Of a stretch of 64,000 bases of DNA, positions 44,561 through 53,789 are shown piece by piece (the stretch's first letter is position 1; the number at the start of each line of letters is the position of its first letter). The notes beneath the pieces were generated by a model that made no database searches, was not told the origin of the DNA, and was given only the letters and a program-made list of their open reading frames with translations. Both the position numbers and the translations under genes were made by a program. Source of the stretch: BS150m-G50 sp964517435 (GTDB lineage: Bacteria > CAIWAD01 > BS150m-G50); NCBI GenBank assembly GCA_964517435.1, contig CAZFEC010000007.1:1-64000 (forward strand). Direction: 5' to 3'.

Positions 44561-44983
44561 ATGAAAGTCACTGATACTTCTGGATTTAATCCGCAAGAGA
44601 TCTTCGCCAGGATGCAGACGCAGCCGCTGAACGAGGCGCAGAAAACCCAGCTCACGGAAATTCTTGCCAAGTACGACCCGGAAAACTTTTCCAACCACGA
44701 TCGCGCCAAGATGCGCAAGGATCTGCGGATGGCGGCGATTCCCCCGTCGCAGCAAACTTTTCAGATCCTGGAAGATGCCGGCTTCTCCAAACCGGTCGGT
44801 AAAGGCGCCCTGCGCGGCGGCGTGATTTCGCATGCGGCCCGCAACAAGTCCACTCTGATGGAACTGCTCGATGAACTCAAGGCGGGTGAGATCACCGACA
44901 AAGAGTTCGCGAACCAGGTCGAGGATATCAAGCAGGAGCTGGGTGTTTCCATCGGCGAGATGATCGACAATACCATCGGGTAG
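44561..44983 (+). CDS. orphan helical protein, unknown
   Basis: 140 residues; GAGGAG ribosome site 9 bp before the ATG. Predicted helical, with LTEILAKYDPENFSNHDRAKM and GEITDKEFANQVEDIK-type acidic helices, vaguely EF-hand or DUF-like but no family recognised. No signal peptide. Stands alone between the rnf cluster and minus-strand outer-membrane genes. Confidence 0.6.
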   Translation: MKVTDTSGFNPQEIFARMQTQPLNEAQKTQLTEILAKYDPENFSNHDRAKMRKDLRMAAIPPSQQTFQILEDAGFSKPVGKGALRGGVISHAARNKSTLMELLDELKAGEITDKEFANQVEDIKQELGVSIGEMIDNTIG

Positions 44984-45025
44984 TTGCGCCATCTCCGCGA
45001 CGCGGTTTCTTCCTCGCGAAGATAT

Positions 45026-46216
45026 CTAGTTCTCGAACCGAATCCCCAGTTCGTGGTACTCCGTGCCGACCCAGCCGTGACCTCGGTCTCCATCAGTGTA
45101 CAAGCTGTAGTTATAGTAAAGATTCACATGAGCGATGAGGAACCCCAGCCAACCGTTTTGCCGTAACGCCGGGTGCGATTTGAAATTTTGCTTCATCCCG
45201 GTTGTCTGGATCCCAAAACCCACCGTGTCCAAAGTGTTAGCGGTTATGTATCCATCAGTATTGTAGTCCCATCGGTATTCATACAGCTCGCCTAAGCGCC
45301 AGGTTAGAATCTCCCTCACGGTAATTTCCAATCCCACCGAAGTGTCGCCCGGATCGAAAAGTGAGCCGGCGAAGGGTATGTATTCCTCCTGATCGTCCAC
45401 CAGGAGCACGTTATGACTCTTGGCCGCGTGCACTCTTAGCAGCGGCACGGAACGCCAGCGCCATTCACAGGCCCCGGCGATACTCCAGAGAGCCTGACGC
45501 GGCAGCGGGTCACCCTGGTCGGGATTTACATAATAGAAAGTCCCTTTGCTAATGAAGTTCTCCGCGACCTGGAAACCAATATCACAGCGGAATGCGTCGG
45601 ACGTCGATTGATAGAGACGGGCGGTTGCACCTAGGCTCCAGTCCTGAAGAGTTTTTTCTCCCTCCGCGACTAAAGATGAAACCGACTTGCTCTTCACGAA
45701 GTCCATGCCCCAGCCCGCGCTGGCAGTCAGGTCGTTCAACCAGGAACGGTGCCATTTATGACGCCATTCAATCCCGCCGCGCAAAACATAATTCCTGTTC
45801 CAGCTTTCGACATAGTCCTCCACCTCGCCGCTTTCACTATCTACCAAGGGCTGGCGGCCGTAGTCGAGGAGAATGCGAACCAGGGAAAGGTTCAGAAAGA
45901 GTTTCTGTTCACCGAAGATTTTGAGTGGAAATCCGGCTCGATACGCTTCCGCGTCGTAGTAGATATCCCAAGGAAGCGACCACAACGGTACCCAGTCGAC
46001 TTTGAAGAGGTTGCTGAAGCTGACCTGCTCACCATTTGCGGTGCCGGGGAAGAAATAGGTTTGGAAGGGATCGTCCTGTATCAAGGGGGAATAGGTCATA
46101 CCCATGCTGTTGGCTGTGGCAGATGGCGAAATTCTCAAAAATAGAACTCCACACTGATTGATATTTGCGAACAGGGGTTTCGAGAGAATCAGGTTCAAAA
46201 TGCAGGTCGCTACCAA
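45026..46216 (-). CDS. PorV-like outer-membrane barrel, N-terminus uncertain
   Basis: About 396 residues. Alternating aromatic/hydrophobic strands and an N-terminal segment FLRISPSATANSMGMTYSP that resembles the PorV/UPF0164 family start, common in T9SS bacteria. The only in-frame start is a TTG with no clear ribosome site, and the predicted signal (MVATCILNLILSKPLFA) lacks positive charges; the 5' end lies next to a GGTCCGACCC-type repeat (about 46251-46341), so it may have been shortened by it. Lower GC than the flanks. Confidence 0.55.
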   Translation of the reverse strand: MVATCILNLILSKPLFANINQCGVLFLRISPSATANSMGMTYSPLIQDDPFQTYFFPGTANGEQVSFSNLFKVDWVPLWSLPWDIYYDAEAYRAGFPLKIFGEQKLFLNLSLVRILLDYGRQPLVDSESGEVEDYVESWNRNYVLRGGIEWRHKWHRSWLNDLTASAGWGMDFVKSKSVSSLVAEGEKTLQDWSLGATARLYQSTSDAFRCDIGFQVAENFISKGTFYYVNPDQGDPLPRQALWSIAGACEWRWRSVPLLRVHAAKSHNVLLVDDQEEYIPFAGSLFDPGDTSVGLEITVREILTWRLGELYEYRWDYNTDGYITANTLDTVGFGIQTTGMKQNFKSHPALRQNGWLGFLIAHVNLYYNYSLYTDGDRGHGWVGTEYHELGIRFEN

Positions 46217-46250
46217 TGTGGTGGAATGTCTGAACAGTTTATCCCCCCTT

Positions 46251-46341
46251 TTTTATACGAAAAACCACCGTCTAAGGGTGAAAATCGCCTGGTTTTGCGG
46301 GCTATCTGCCGGATTTACAAGCGTTTATTCAGGTCCGACCC
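46251..46341 (+). repeat. partial copy of the GGTCCGACCC element
   Basis: Ends in TTCAGGTCCGACCCC (46328-46342) and contains GAAAAACCACCGTCTAAG (46258-46275), both shared with the right half of the 55262-55509 element (GAAAAACCACCATCTAAG and TCAGGTCCGACCCC). A decayed right-half copy sitting just upstream of the minus-strand barrel gene. Confidence 0.6.
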
Positions 46342-46357
46342 CCGGTTACGCACATTA

Positions 46358-46996
46358 CTACTTCTTAACGGGGAGATAGAACCGCACATAGACTTTTGAT
46401 ACGGTTTCATAGTGAACCTCAGTATCCCACCAGGAGCCATCGCTGTCTACGGAATTACTGGCCAGCAGATACTTGACTCCCAGTTCCCCACCAAAGCTGA
46501 AGAAATCTGAAAAGAGATACTCGCCGCCAATGGTCGGCACCAGGAACGTTTCCCAGGTTTCTTCACGATCCTCTCCCTCATTCCATGTGTTGTAATCTAC
46601 AGATCTAACGTGTTCGTAAATGATCCTGAAGCCGCCATAGAAATTGGTTTTCTGCCTGCGGGCCACTGAGAAGATCCCCATTTGTACCCGGCGTCGTTCG
46701 AAGTCGCGTGAGGAATCATCTGATGCATCTTTTTCCCTGTCTTTATAAACAAATCCACCGGGCTCAAGCATGAAGTGCTTATGAATGTGAAGGGGAAAGT
46801 TGATCGGAATTGGTTCCCCAAGTTCCCCATAGTAAAAGTTATAATCATGCCAGTAGTATGGCACCTGAATACCAATTCCCATTCTAAACTGATGGCCTGA
46901 TTGGGCGGTTGTTCCATCTGAATCCTCTTGAGCCAGTGCAGTGGTGGCAGCAGTCACAAGTCCGATAAACAGGAACAGGATGGCTGTACTTTTCAT
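46358..46996 (-). CDS. small outer-membrane beta-barrel protein
   Basis: 212 residues with a clear signal peptide (MKSTAILFLFIGLVTAATTALA, cut after ALA) and AGGGGG upstream of the ATG. Mature part is short alternating strands (FRMGIGIQVPYYWHDYNFYY, NFYGGFRIIYEH, FLVPTIGGEYLFSDFFSFGG, GELGVKYLL) ending in a terminal Phe/Tyr-rich strand, an 8-stranded OmpA/OprF-size barrel. Function unknown. Confidence 0.6.
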   Translation of the reverse strand: MKSTAILFLFIGLVTAATTALAQEDSDGTTAQSGHQFRMGIGIQVPYYWHDYNFYYGELGEPIPINFPLHIHKHFMLEPGGFVYKDREKDASDDSSRDFERRRVQMGIFSVARRQKTNFYGGFRIIYEHVRSVDYNTWNEGEDREETWETFLVPTIGGEYLFSDFFSFGGELGVKYLLASNSVDSDGSWWDTEVHYETVSKVYVRFYLPVKK

Positions 46997-47058
46997 TAGA
47001 AATTCCCCCTGAATTTAACGCGATTCCAGTTTGCTGATCGGATTTCCCATTGGTTGCC

Positions 47059-47670
47059 TCACCATAGGGACAGCATCACCCCCGCCAGTGTCCCGCCGGC
47101 ATTCGCCAGCAGGTGCAGAATGACGGCCGGCAGCAGGCTGCCAGAGCTCTCCCGCTGCACACCGGCGATCACCCCCAGCGCGAAGGCGAAGATAACCGTG
47201 GCGATGACCTGCCCCGCGCCGGCCCCCAGAGCGGTGAGCGCCACATGCATCGCGCCGAAAAGCGCGGCGGCGGTCAGCACCGGCAGGCTGAAACGCGCGC
47301 CCGCCACCGTGAGACCGATTCCCCGCCACCGGTCGAGGGCGCCCTGGATCAGCCCCCGCATCAGCACCTCCTCCGCCACGCTGGCCAGGAACCAGATCAG
47401 GAGGATCTGCTGCAGCAGGGTGAGTTCGTCGAGCGCGCCCGCCTCCCCGCCCGGCAGCAGCGTGTTCACCAGCGTCAGACCGATGCCGAGCCCGAGCCCA
47501 ACCGGCAGCAGCAGCACCCAGCGCAGGCGCCCCGCCCGGCGGAAGCCCCAGCGCCCCAGTCGCCCCCTGCCGACGAGGAACATAATCAGCAGCGACAGCA
47601 GCAGCATGGCACCGTAGTTGATCAGAATCAGCAGCCAGAGGGGGGGAACGGTAGAGGTGGAGGCATCCAT
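47059..47670 (-). CDS. CPBP-family intramembrane metalloprotease
   Basis: 203 residues from the ATG at 47670 (a TTG three codons earlier is also possible). Seven to eight membrane helices; the glutamate-containing motif SVAEEVLMRGLI near 105 and the later His motifs GAMHVAL and VILHLLANAGG supply the catalytic residues typical of CAAX-protease/bacteriocin-processing (Rce1-like) enzymes. Substrate unknown. A repeat copy lies just outside its 5' end. Confidence 0.8.
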   Translation of the reverse strand: MDASTSTVPPLWLLILINYGAMLLLSLLIMFLVGRGRLGRWGFRRAGRLRWVLLLPVGLGLGIGLTLVNTLLPGGEAGALDELTLLQQILLIWFLASVAEEVLMRGLIQGALDRWRGIGLTVAGARFSLPVLTAAALFGAMHVALTALGAGAGQVIATVIFAFALGVIAGVQRESSGSLLPAVILHLLANAGGTLAGVMLSLW

Positions 47671-47769
47671 GGTGGCCAATTTACCGAGTTAATTGCCAGA
47701 TAAACATGTGCTTAGTTTTAGAATAAGCAGTTTTTCCAGTTAATCCCCGGAAAAACAAAACCTTAATTT

Positions 47770-47780
47770 GGTCCGACCCC
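47770..47780 (+). repeat. GGTCCGACCCC repeat copy 3
   Basis: GGTCCGACCCC preceded by TT, between the CPBP gene and the small membrane protein gene, immediately beside the latter's stop codon. Confidence 0.6.
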
Positions 47781-47782
47781 GA

Positions 47783-48163
47783 TCATGACTTCGAGTGCTT
47801 GCCGAAGTAGACCGACCAGAGGATGGTGATACCGGCCAGGATCAGCACCGCCGGGATCAGGGCGATACCGAGCTTGATCAGCTTGCCCAACCCACCCAGC
47901 AGCAGCAGGATACCGATGATGATCCAGAAGCCCTCGACCTTCAGACCGGCGATTTTACGGGCCAGTTGCACGCCGAGTGTAATCAAACCCACTCCCAGCA
48001 GCCCGACGCCGGCGGTGAGACCGGCGATGAAGACGATACCGATCCAGATGAAGAAGAGCGCCCAGCCGGTCATCCGCAGCTTGTGGGCCAGACCGTTCTC
48101 AACGACGACTTCCAGATCCTCCGGATCCTGGGGAGGTGCGGAGTAGAATTCCTGTTCTGCCAT
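47783..48163 (-). CDS. small membrane protein, LiaF/DUF5668-like
   Basis: 126 residues. Acidic, Pro-containing N-terminus, then three or four hydrophobic segments (FFIWIGIVFIAGL, GLLGVGLITLGVQ, GFWIIIGILLLLGGLG, IALIPAVLILAGITIL) in the pattern of LiaF-type envelope-stress transmembrane domains. AAAGGA upstream of the ATG. Family match by pattern only. Confidence 0.55.
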   Translation of the reverse strand: MAEQEFYSAPPQDPEDLEVVVENGLAHKLRMTGWALFFIWIGIVFIAGLTAGVGLLGVGLITLGVQLARKIAGLKVEGFWIIIGILLLLGGLGKLIKLGIALIPAVLILAGITILWSVYFGKHSKS

Positions 48164-48223
48164 TCTGTATCCTTTCGTGAAACATTGTCGGATCCGGAAA
48201 CCGGCGCCCGCTCCGCACCGGCC

Positions 48224-50194
48224 CTACTGTTCCTTCTCCAGCACTTCCTTCACCTTCTCGGCCAGGCCGATGCGGGTGAACGGTTTCTGGATGAACTCGA
48301 GTCCCGACTCCAGAATGCCGTGACGCACGATGGCGTCGTCGGTGTAGCCGGAGAAGTAGAGTATCCGCAGGTTCTGCTTGAGAGCGGACAGCTTATGAGC
48401 CACATCCGGACCGCTCATATGCGGCATCACCACATCGGTCAGCAGCAGATCCACCCCGCCCTGCTTCTCGAAGATCGCCAGCGCCTCGTCGCCGTTGGCG
48501 GCGGCCAGTACCTCGTAGCCGAAACTCGCCAGCGAACTCTGGGTGATCCGCCGCACCTCGTCATCATCCTCCACCAGCAGGATGGTTGCGTCTCCCTTCA
48601 GGTTCCCGGCGTCTACCGGGCGCCGCTCCCGCTCTTCCGCCTGCTCGCCGGCCTGCGGCAGATAGATCTTGAAGGTGGTGCCGAGACCGCCCTCGCTGTA
48701 AACATAGATGTAGCCTTCGTTCTGTTTGACGATGCCGTAGACGGTCGCCAGGCCGAGGCCGGTCCCCTTCTCCAGACCCTTGGTCGTGAAGAAAGGCTCG
48801 AAGATATGCGAGGCGGTCTCCGCATCCATACCGACGCCGTTGTCGCTGATCGCCAGCTGGATGTAGCTGCCCGGTTTGCATTCGCGATGGATGCGGAGGT
48901 ATGCGTCGTCGAATTCAAAGCTGCTCGTCTCGAGGGAGAGGATGCCGCCGAGCGGCATCGCGTCGCGTGCGTTCACCGCGATGTTCATGATGATCTGTTC
49001 CATCTGGCCCGGGTCGATGAAAACCGGCTTCAGATCGGACGCCAGCTGTTCGCGGATCTCGATATCCTCACCCAGCAGCCGCCGGAGCATCTTGCTCTGA
49101 TCGTTGATCAGGCTGTTCAGGTCCAGGATCTGCGGCTGGCTGATCTGTTTGCGGCTGAAGGCCAGCAGCTGGCTGGTCATACGACTCGCCCTTTCGCCCG
49201 CCTGGTGGATCTGTTCGATCGGCTCCCGCAGTTTGGGCGCGAGGTTCTGACTGCTGAGCAGATCGCAGTAACCGTTGATCACCGTCAGCAGGTTGTTGAA
49301 GTCATGCGCCACGCCGCCGGCCAGCTGCCCGACCGCCTCCATCTTCTGCGCCTGCCGCAGCTGCGCCTCCAGCAGCTTGCGTTCCGTGATGTCGCGTATG
49401 ATACCCTGCGTGGCGATACCGTCCTTGTACTTGAGGTAGGTGATATCCACTTCCACCTGAACCTCGTCCCCTTCCGTCGTCAGAGCCGTGAATTCATACT
49501 TGGTCGTCTGATCCTGCCGTGGCAGGGACTTCAAGTACGCCCGCAACTCGTCCCGGCTCTGCGGTGCAACCAGTTTCATTTCATTGAAACCGGGTGCTTT
49601 GAGTTCCGCATCCGTGATTTTGAAGAGCTGCCGGAAGCGTTCGTTCACTACTTCGAAGCGATGGTTGAAGAAGAGATAGATGGCGTCGCCGGAATGCTGG
49701 ATGAGATTGCGGTATTTCTCTTCGCTCTGCTGCAGGGCGGTGGCGGCCTGTTTCTTCTCGGTGATGTCGCGACTGATGCCGACGACGCCGATCAGTTTGT
49801 CGTCGCTGTCGATGATGGGCGATTTCGAGGTCTCCATGGAGAGCAGCTGGCCGTTGGGCAGCTCGCTCTCATCCACATAGACGATGGTCTGCCGCGATTC
49901 CAGCACCTGGCGGTCGCGCTCGTTGAAAAGTTCCGCCAGTTCCGGCGGGCAGAGGTCGTAGTCGGTTTTGCCGATTATCTCGGTGGTGTTGAGTCCGTAG
50001 AATTGGGCGAAAGCTGGATTGCAGTTGCGATAGACTCCCCGTACATCCTTGTAGAACAGGACATCCCGCACTGAATTGAGAATGCCGCGGAAGAACTGCT
50101 GCGTTTCCTCGTAGGCGAGTTGCAGCTGATCAAGTTCGCCCCGCAGCCGTTCGTTCTCCTGCTCGAGTCGTTTGAGGTTCGGTTTGTCGTCCAT
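48224..50194 (-). CDS. PAS-PAS hybrid sensor histidine kinase
   Basis: 656 residues from the ATG at 50194 (GTG two codons earlier possible). Order: coiled N-terminus, PAS (about 30-150), PAS (about 165-285), HisKA with His in GGVAHDFNNLLTVINGY near 296, HATPase (NDxGVGMD near 430, FEPFFTTK, GTGLGLATVYG) and a C-terminal receiver (about 535-655) with the phosphorylatable Asp in LLTDVVMPHM near 587. No transmembrane segments, so it senses an internal signal, likely redox or a ligand in PAS. Similar design to the kinase at 59.6 kb. Confidence 0.9.
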   Translation of the reverse strand: MDDKPNLKRLEQENERLRGELDQLQLAYEETQQFFRGILNSVRDVLFYKDVRGVYRNCNPAFAQFYGLNTTEIIGKTDYDLCPPELAELFNERDRQVLESRQTIVYVDESELPNGQLLSMETSKSPIIDSDDKLIGVVGISRDITEKKQAATALQQSEEKYRNLIQHSGDAIYLFFNHRFEVVNERFRQLFKITDAELKAPGFNEMKLVAPQSRDELRAYLKSLPRQDQTTKYEFTALTTEGDEVQVEVDITYLKYKDGIATQGIIRDITERKLLEAQLRQAQKMEAVGQLAGGVAHDFNNLLTVINGYCDLLSSQNLAPKLREPIEQIHQAGERASRMTSQLLAFSRKQISQPQILDLNSLINDQSKMLRRLLGEDIEIREQLASDLKPVFIDPGQMEQIIMNIAVNARDAMPLGGILSLETSSFEFDDAYLRIHRECKPGSYIQLAISDNGVGMDAETASHIFEPFFTTKGLEKGTGLGLATVYGIVKQNEGYIYVYSEGGLGTTFKIYLPQAGEQAEERERRPVDAGNLKGDATILLVEDDDEVRRITQSSLASFGYEVLAAANGDEALAIFEKQGGVDLLLTDVVMPHMSGPDVAHKLSALKQNLRILYFSGYTDDAIVRHGILESGLEFIQKPFTRIGLAEKVKEVLEKEQ

Positions 50195-50400
50195 GCCCAC
50201 CCCTGGCTTGACTATCCGGCAGTGTTGATCGCATAACCTTACGAATCTATATCCGGTTATTCAATAGCGAGAGTTGTTATCCGCGGCACGACGGGTCAGG
50301 GGGCTCAGAGGCGGTGGCGATGATATCCGGTTTTTCTTGATGCCTTTATGACGGCGAATGAGTTTCATTTATTCACTCAGAATCACATTCCCATGCCAGT

Positions 50401-51297
50401 ATGTTGACCGGACCGAAACTACGCCGACCGCTTTTCCTGGTTTTCTTCGCAGCCTATGCGCTCTACCTGGCCTACCTGCCGCTGCAGGAGCGGTTCCACT
50501 CCCGGGAACCGGCACCGCCCCCCGCCGGCTTCTGGCGGGCCGCCTCCGCAGACGATCTCCTGAACAAGCTGGCCCGCTACGGGCTTGCCGATCCCCGGCC
50601 GGAACGCCCGTTGCCGCAGCGACTGCTGCACAGCATCGCTTTCGACTTCCGCGACATCGAACCGATAGATGTGCGCAAACGGGCGTTCTGCGACATGCTG
50701 GCGCCGCAGGTGCTGCTGCTCAACCGCCGCGTTCAACACCAGCGGGCAAGCTACCTGGCGCTGTGTGAGAAACTGCCGGCCGGCAGCACCGATGATTCCG
50801 CGGCGGTGGCCACCCGTCTGACGCGGTCGGAGCTGTACCTGCTGGAGCGCCTGCGCAAGCGGTATCGCACGCAACGGCACGACTGGCTGCTGGACCGTAT
50901 GCAGCCGATTCCGCCCAGTCTGGTACTGGCGCAGGCGGCGCTGGAGTCGGCCTGGGGCTCTTCCCGTTTCGCGCGGGAGGGGAACAACCTCTTCGGTATC
51001 TGGACCTGGGGCAAGGGGGGCATGCTGCCGCAGGCGCGGCAACCGGGCAAGGGGCACCGGGTGGCGTCCTTCTACACGATCCTGGCGGGAATCGAGCGCT
51101 ATTTCGAGCTGCTGAACACCTTCCCCAGCTATGCGGAATTCCGCCGCCAGCGTAAACAGCAGGCCGATCCCCTGCAGCTCGCAAACTGTCTCGGGAATTA
51201 TTCCGCCCGGGGGGATGAGTATGGGCGCACATTGCGGGGGATTATTCGCTACAACCGGCTGACCCGCTACGATTCGCTGCAGCTTGTGCTGAATTAG
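50401..51297 (+). CDS. Bax-like glucosaminidase-domain protein
   Basis: 298 residues. Single N-terminal membrane helix (FLVFFAAYALYLAYLPL), a linker, then an endo-beta-N-acetylglucosaminidase-like domain: VLAQAALESAWGSSRFAREG with the catalytic Glu near 182, and NNLFGIWTWGKGG. E. coli Bax-type, probably peptidoglycan-cleaving in the envelope. Its last 4 bp overlap the convergent response-regulator gene. The 200 bp upstream, shared with the kinase promoter, contain no firm promoter. Confidence 0.8.
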   Translation: MLTGPKLRRPLFLVFFAAYALYLAYLPLQERFHSREPAPPPAGFWRAASADDLLNKLARYGLADPRPERPLPQRLLHSIAFDFRDIEPIDVRKRAFCDMLAPQVLLLNRRVQHQRASYLALCEKLPAGSTDDSAAVATRLTRSELYLLERLRKRYRTQRHDWLLDRMQPIPPSLVLAQAALESAWGSSRFAREGNNLFGIWTWGKGGMLPQARQPGKGHRVASFYTILAGIERYFELLNTFPSYAEFRRQRKQQADPLQLANCLGNYSARGDEYGRTLRGIIRYNRLTRYDSLQLVLN

Positions 51298-52430
51298 CCA
51301 AGTTGTGCGAAGTTGAGCTGCTTCGAATCGACCGACAACTCATCGGCGAACGATTCGCCGATCTCCAGCACCGCGTCGAGCGATTTGAGGAAGAGATCGA
51401 CCAGCTCCGGATCGAGGTGCTCGCCCGCCGAGTCCCGCAGAATCTGTACCGTCTCGCGGACGGTGAAAGCCCGCTTGTAGATCCGCTCGGTCAGCAGCGC
51501 GTCAAAAACATCCGCCACCGCTACGATACGGCCGGGGAGGGGGATCTCCTCCTTCATTAGACCGTAGGGATAGCCGGAGCCGTCCCACCGTTCGTGGTGA
51601 CTGATGGCGATAGTGTGCGCCAGCTCGATCAGATCCGACTCGGAGTTGGCCAGAATGCGGGCGCCGATTTCGGTATGCCGCTTCATTACTTCGAATTCTT
51701 CCGGTGTCAGGCGGCTCGGCTTCAGGAGGATCGCGTCGGGGATCCCCAGCTTGCCGACATCGTGCATCGGGCTGGCGTGGCGGATCAGATTGATCTCGTT
51801 TTCAGATAAACTGCAGCTCCTCGCCAGCAGTTCTGAATAGCGGCTCATCCGCTTGATGTGATTGCTGGTCTCGTTGTCCCGGAATTCCGCCGCCACCGAC
51901 AGGCGATAGATGGAATCGTAGTAGGTCTGTTCGATGCGGTGCTGGCTTTCCTGCAGCTCCGTCACCGCCTGCTCCAGCTCCTGCGTGCGTTCCGCCACCC
52001 GCTTCTCCAGCGTCGCCTTGTCCTGCTTCAGGTTATCCTGGTAACTCTTGATCAGCAGGAGGTTCTTGACGCGCGTGTGTACTTCGGTGAGGTCGAAGGG
52101 CTTGAAGATGAAATCTTCCGCGCCCAGCTGCAGGCCGGTCACCCGGTTGCGGGTATCGGCCAGACCGGTCAGGAAGACGATCGGAATGCGGGAGGATTTC
52201 GGGTCGGCTTTCAGCCGCCGGCAGACTTCGTAGCCATCCATCTCCGGCATGACCACATCGAGCAGGATCAGGTCCGGCTGGAACTCTACCACCTTCTCCA
52301 GCGCTTCCAGCCCGTTGCCGGCCAGCTCGATGATATAGCCCTCGTCCTGCAGGAAATCCTGCAGCATTTCCGCGTTGTTGATAGCATCTTCAACCACCAG
52401 AATGCGATGATTGGCTGTGGGCTCGCTCAT
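51294..52430 (-). CDS. response regulator with HD-GYP domain
   Basis: 378 residues. Receiver domain with phospho-acceptor Asp58 (ILLDVVMPEMDG), a coiled linker (about 125-160), and an HD-GYP phosphodiesterase domain with MHDVGKLGIPDAIL near 223 and HHERWDGSGYPYGL near 277; HD-GYP proteins hydrolyse cyclic-di-GMP. Some core residues vary, so activity is inferred. May be a partner of the kinase two genes away. Confidence 0.9.
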   Translation of the reverse strand: MSEPTANHRILVVEDAINNAEMLQDFLQDEGYIIELAGNGLEALEKVVEFQPDLILLDVVMPEMDGYEVCRRLKADPKSSRIPIVFLTGLADTRNRVTGLQLGAEDFIFKPFDLTEVHTRVKNLLLIKSYQDNLKQDKATLEKRVAERTQELEQAVTELQESQHRIEQTYYDSIYRLSVAAEFRDNETSNHIKRMSRYSELLARSCSLSENEINLIRHASPMHDVGKLGIPDAILLKPSRLTPEEFEVMKRHTEIGARILANSESDLIELAHTIAISHHERWDGSGYPYGLMKEEIPLPGRIVAVADVFDALLTERIYKRAFTVRETVQILRDSAGEHLDPELVDLFLKSLDAVLEIGESFADELSVDSKQLNFAQLG

Positions 52431-52912
52431 AATTGTCCGACACCTGCCGGTTGGAAACCTGTGCCGGCTTCAGTCAACCGGAGTAAATGTTGATCTACAG
52501 TATTTCCCAGTTGAAATGTCCCGACAGTTCATGACATTTCGGGAAATACTATTTAGTGATGTCCACAGCTCCTTATACATGGGGTCATTTTGCGTGAGCA
52601 TCACTATATCTGGGCACTGTAAGAGACCGATAGCTTGAGAGACAGCGTGAAGAACAACGCTGTTCACCCATTCATATCGACAAACGGTAACGCCATCTTC
52701 ATCTTTTGCGTTTGAGGGGACTGATTTTCCTTAATCCGGTATCCATCATTGTCCTTTCCTGATTGTGGAGGGGATTTTGCTTGAGAGAGAGGGGGCTTGG
52801 CTTGTACATTAATTTCTCATTATCAAGATTCCAGCGGCCGTTCCAAGCGGCCACCGCCGGCACCCTCTTGACCGGCGGCCAGTGACAGGAAACCTGTAAA
52901 ACGGGAAATGCT
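52431..52912. other. gene-free spacer with hairpins and possible nfn promoter
   Basis: 482 bp. Contains a long imperfect hairpin at 52499-52550 (outer 10-bp stem AGTATTTCCC/GGGAAATACT, inner stem AAATGTC/GACATTT), a TTGAGA-18 bp-TACATT promoter-like pair (52781-52810), and a GC hairpin CCGCCGG/CCGGCGG (52854-52878) in the nfnA leader. Only a short low-quality 65-codon minus frame (52470-52667) is open. Confidence 0.55.
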
Positions 52913-53746
52913 ATGTACAAGATTATTAAGGCACGCTTCCTCTCCGAAGATGTGAAACACTTCGTCATCGACGCTCCCAAGATCGCGGCCAAGCAGAAGC
53001 CGGGTCAGTTCGTCATCATCCGGGTGAATGAAACCGGTGAACGGATCCCGTTGACCATCGCCGGCAGCGATCCCGACCAGGGGATCATCGAGCTGATTGT
53101 GCAGGGAATCGGCAAGACCACCAAGGTGCTGAACCAGCTGGAGAGCGGCGACGAGATCCGCGACCTGGTGGGACCGCTCGGCCTTTCCTCCGAGATAGAG
53201 AACTTCGGTCACGCCGTTTCCATCGGGGGCGGGGTCGGCACCGCGATCGCCCTTCCGACCGCAGTCGCGCTCAAGGAGGCAGGCAACAAGGTCACTTCGA
53301 TTATCGGCGCCCGCACCAGGGACCTGGTGATCCTCGAGGAGGAGATGAAAGCGAAGGTCGATGTCACGCACATCTGCACCGATGACGGCAGCTACGGCTT
53401 CCACGGCTTCGTCACCGCCAAGCTGCAGGAGATGATCGACAACGGCGAACAGATCGATTACGTGCTGGCGATCGGCCCGATTCCGATGATGAAGTTCGTC
53501 AGCGAGATAACGCGCAAGTACGGCATCAAGACGGTAGTCAGTCTCAATCCCATCATGGTGGACGGCACCGGTATGTGCGGCGGCTGCCGGGTGACGGTAG
53601 GCGGGGAAACCAGGTTCGCCTGCGTGGACGGGCCGGAGTTCGACGGTCACACGGTCGACTTCGACGAATTGACGATGCGTAACAGCACCTATCTCCACGA
53701 GGAGAAGTGCTCCCTGGACGCGCTGATCGAAACCATCGAGAAGTGA
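52913..53746 (+). CDS. nfnA: NfnA: ferredoxin-NADP reductase-like small subunit
   Basis: 277 residues. FAD/[2Fe-2S] subunit of the electron-bifurcating NADH-dependent ferredoxin:NADP oxidoreductase. FAD motif RIPLTIAGSD near 42, NAD-binding GGGVGTAIALP near 105, and the C-terminal Cys cluster GTGMCGGCRV with a later FACVDGPEFDGH supplying the 2Fe-2S ligands. Could also be sulfide dehydrogenase subunit B. Followed by nfnB 43 bp downstream, forming the operon. Confidence 0.88.
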   Translation: MYKIIKARFLSEDVKHFVIDAPKIAAKQKPGQFVIIRVNETGERIPLTIAGSDPDQGIIELIVQGIGKTTKVLNQLESGDEIRDLVGPLGLSSEIENFGHAVSIGGGVGTAIALPTAVALKEAGNKVTSIIGARTRDLVILEEEMKAKVDVTHICTDDGSYGFHGFVTAKLQEMIDNGEQIDYVLAIGPIPMMKFVSEITRKYGIKTVVSLNPIMVDGTGMCGGCRVTVGGETRFACVDGPEFDGHTVDFDELTMRNSTYLHEEKCSLDALIETIEK

Positions 53747-53789
53747 CGGATTCTGAAGATACAGACCTCGATCAACGAAAGGAACCGGC

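Noticed and set aside
47795..50074. 759-codon plus-strand frame over the small membrane protein and kinase
   Set aside because: Antisense shadow of two well-supported minus-strand genes; low-complexity, charged translation.
52470..52667. 65-codon minus frame in the spacer before nfnA
   Set aside because: No ribosome site or family features; overlaps a hairpin.
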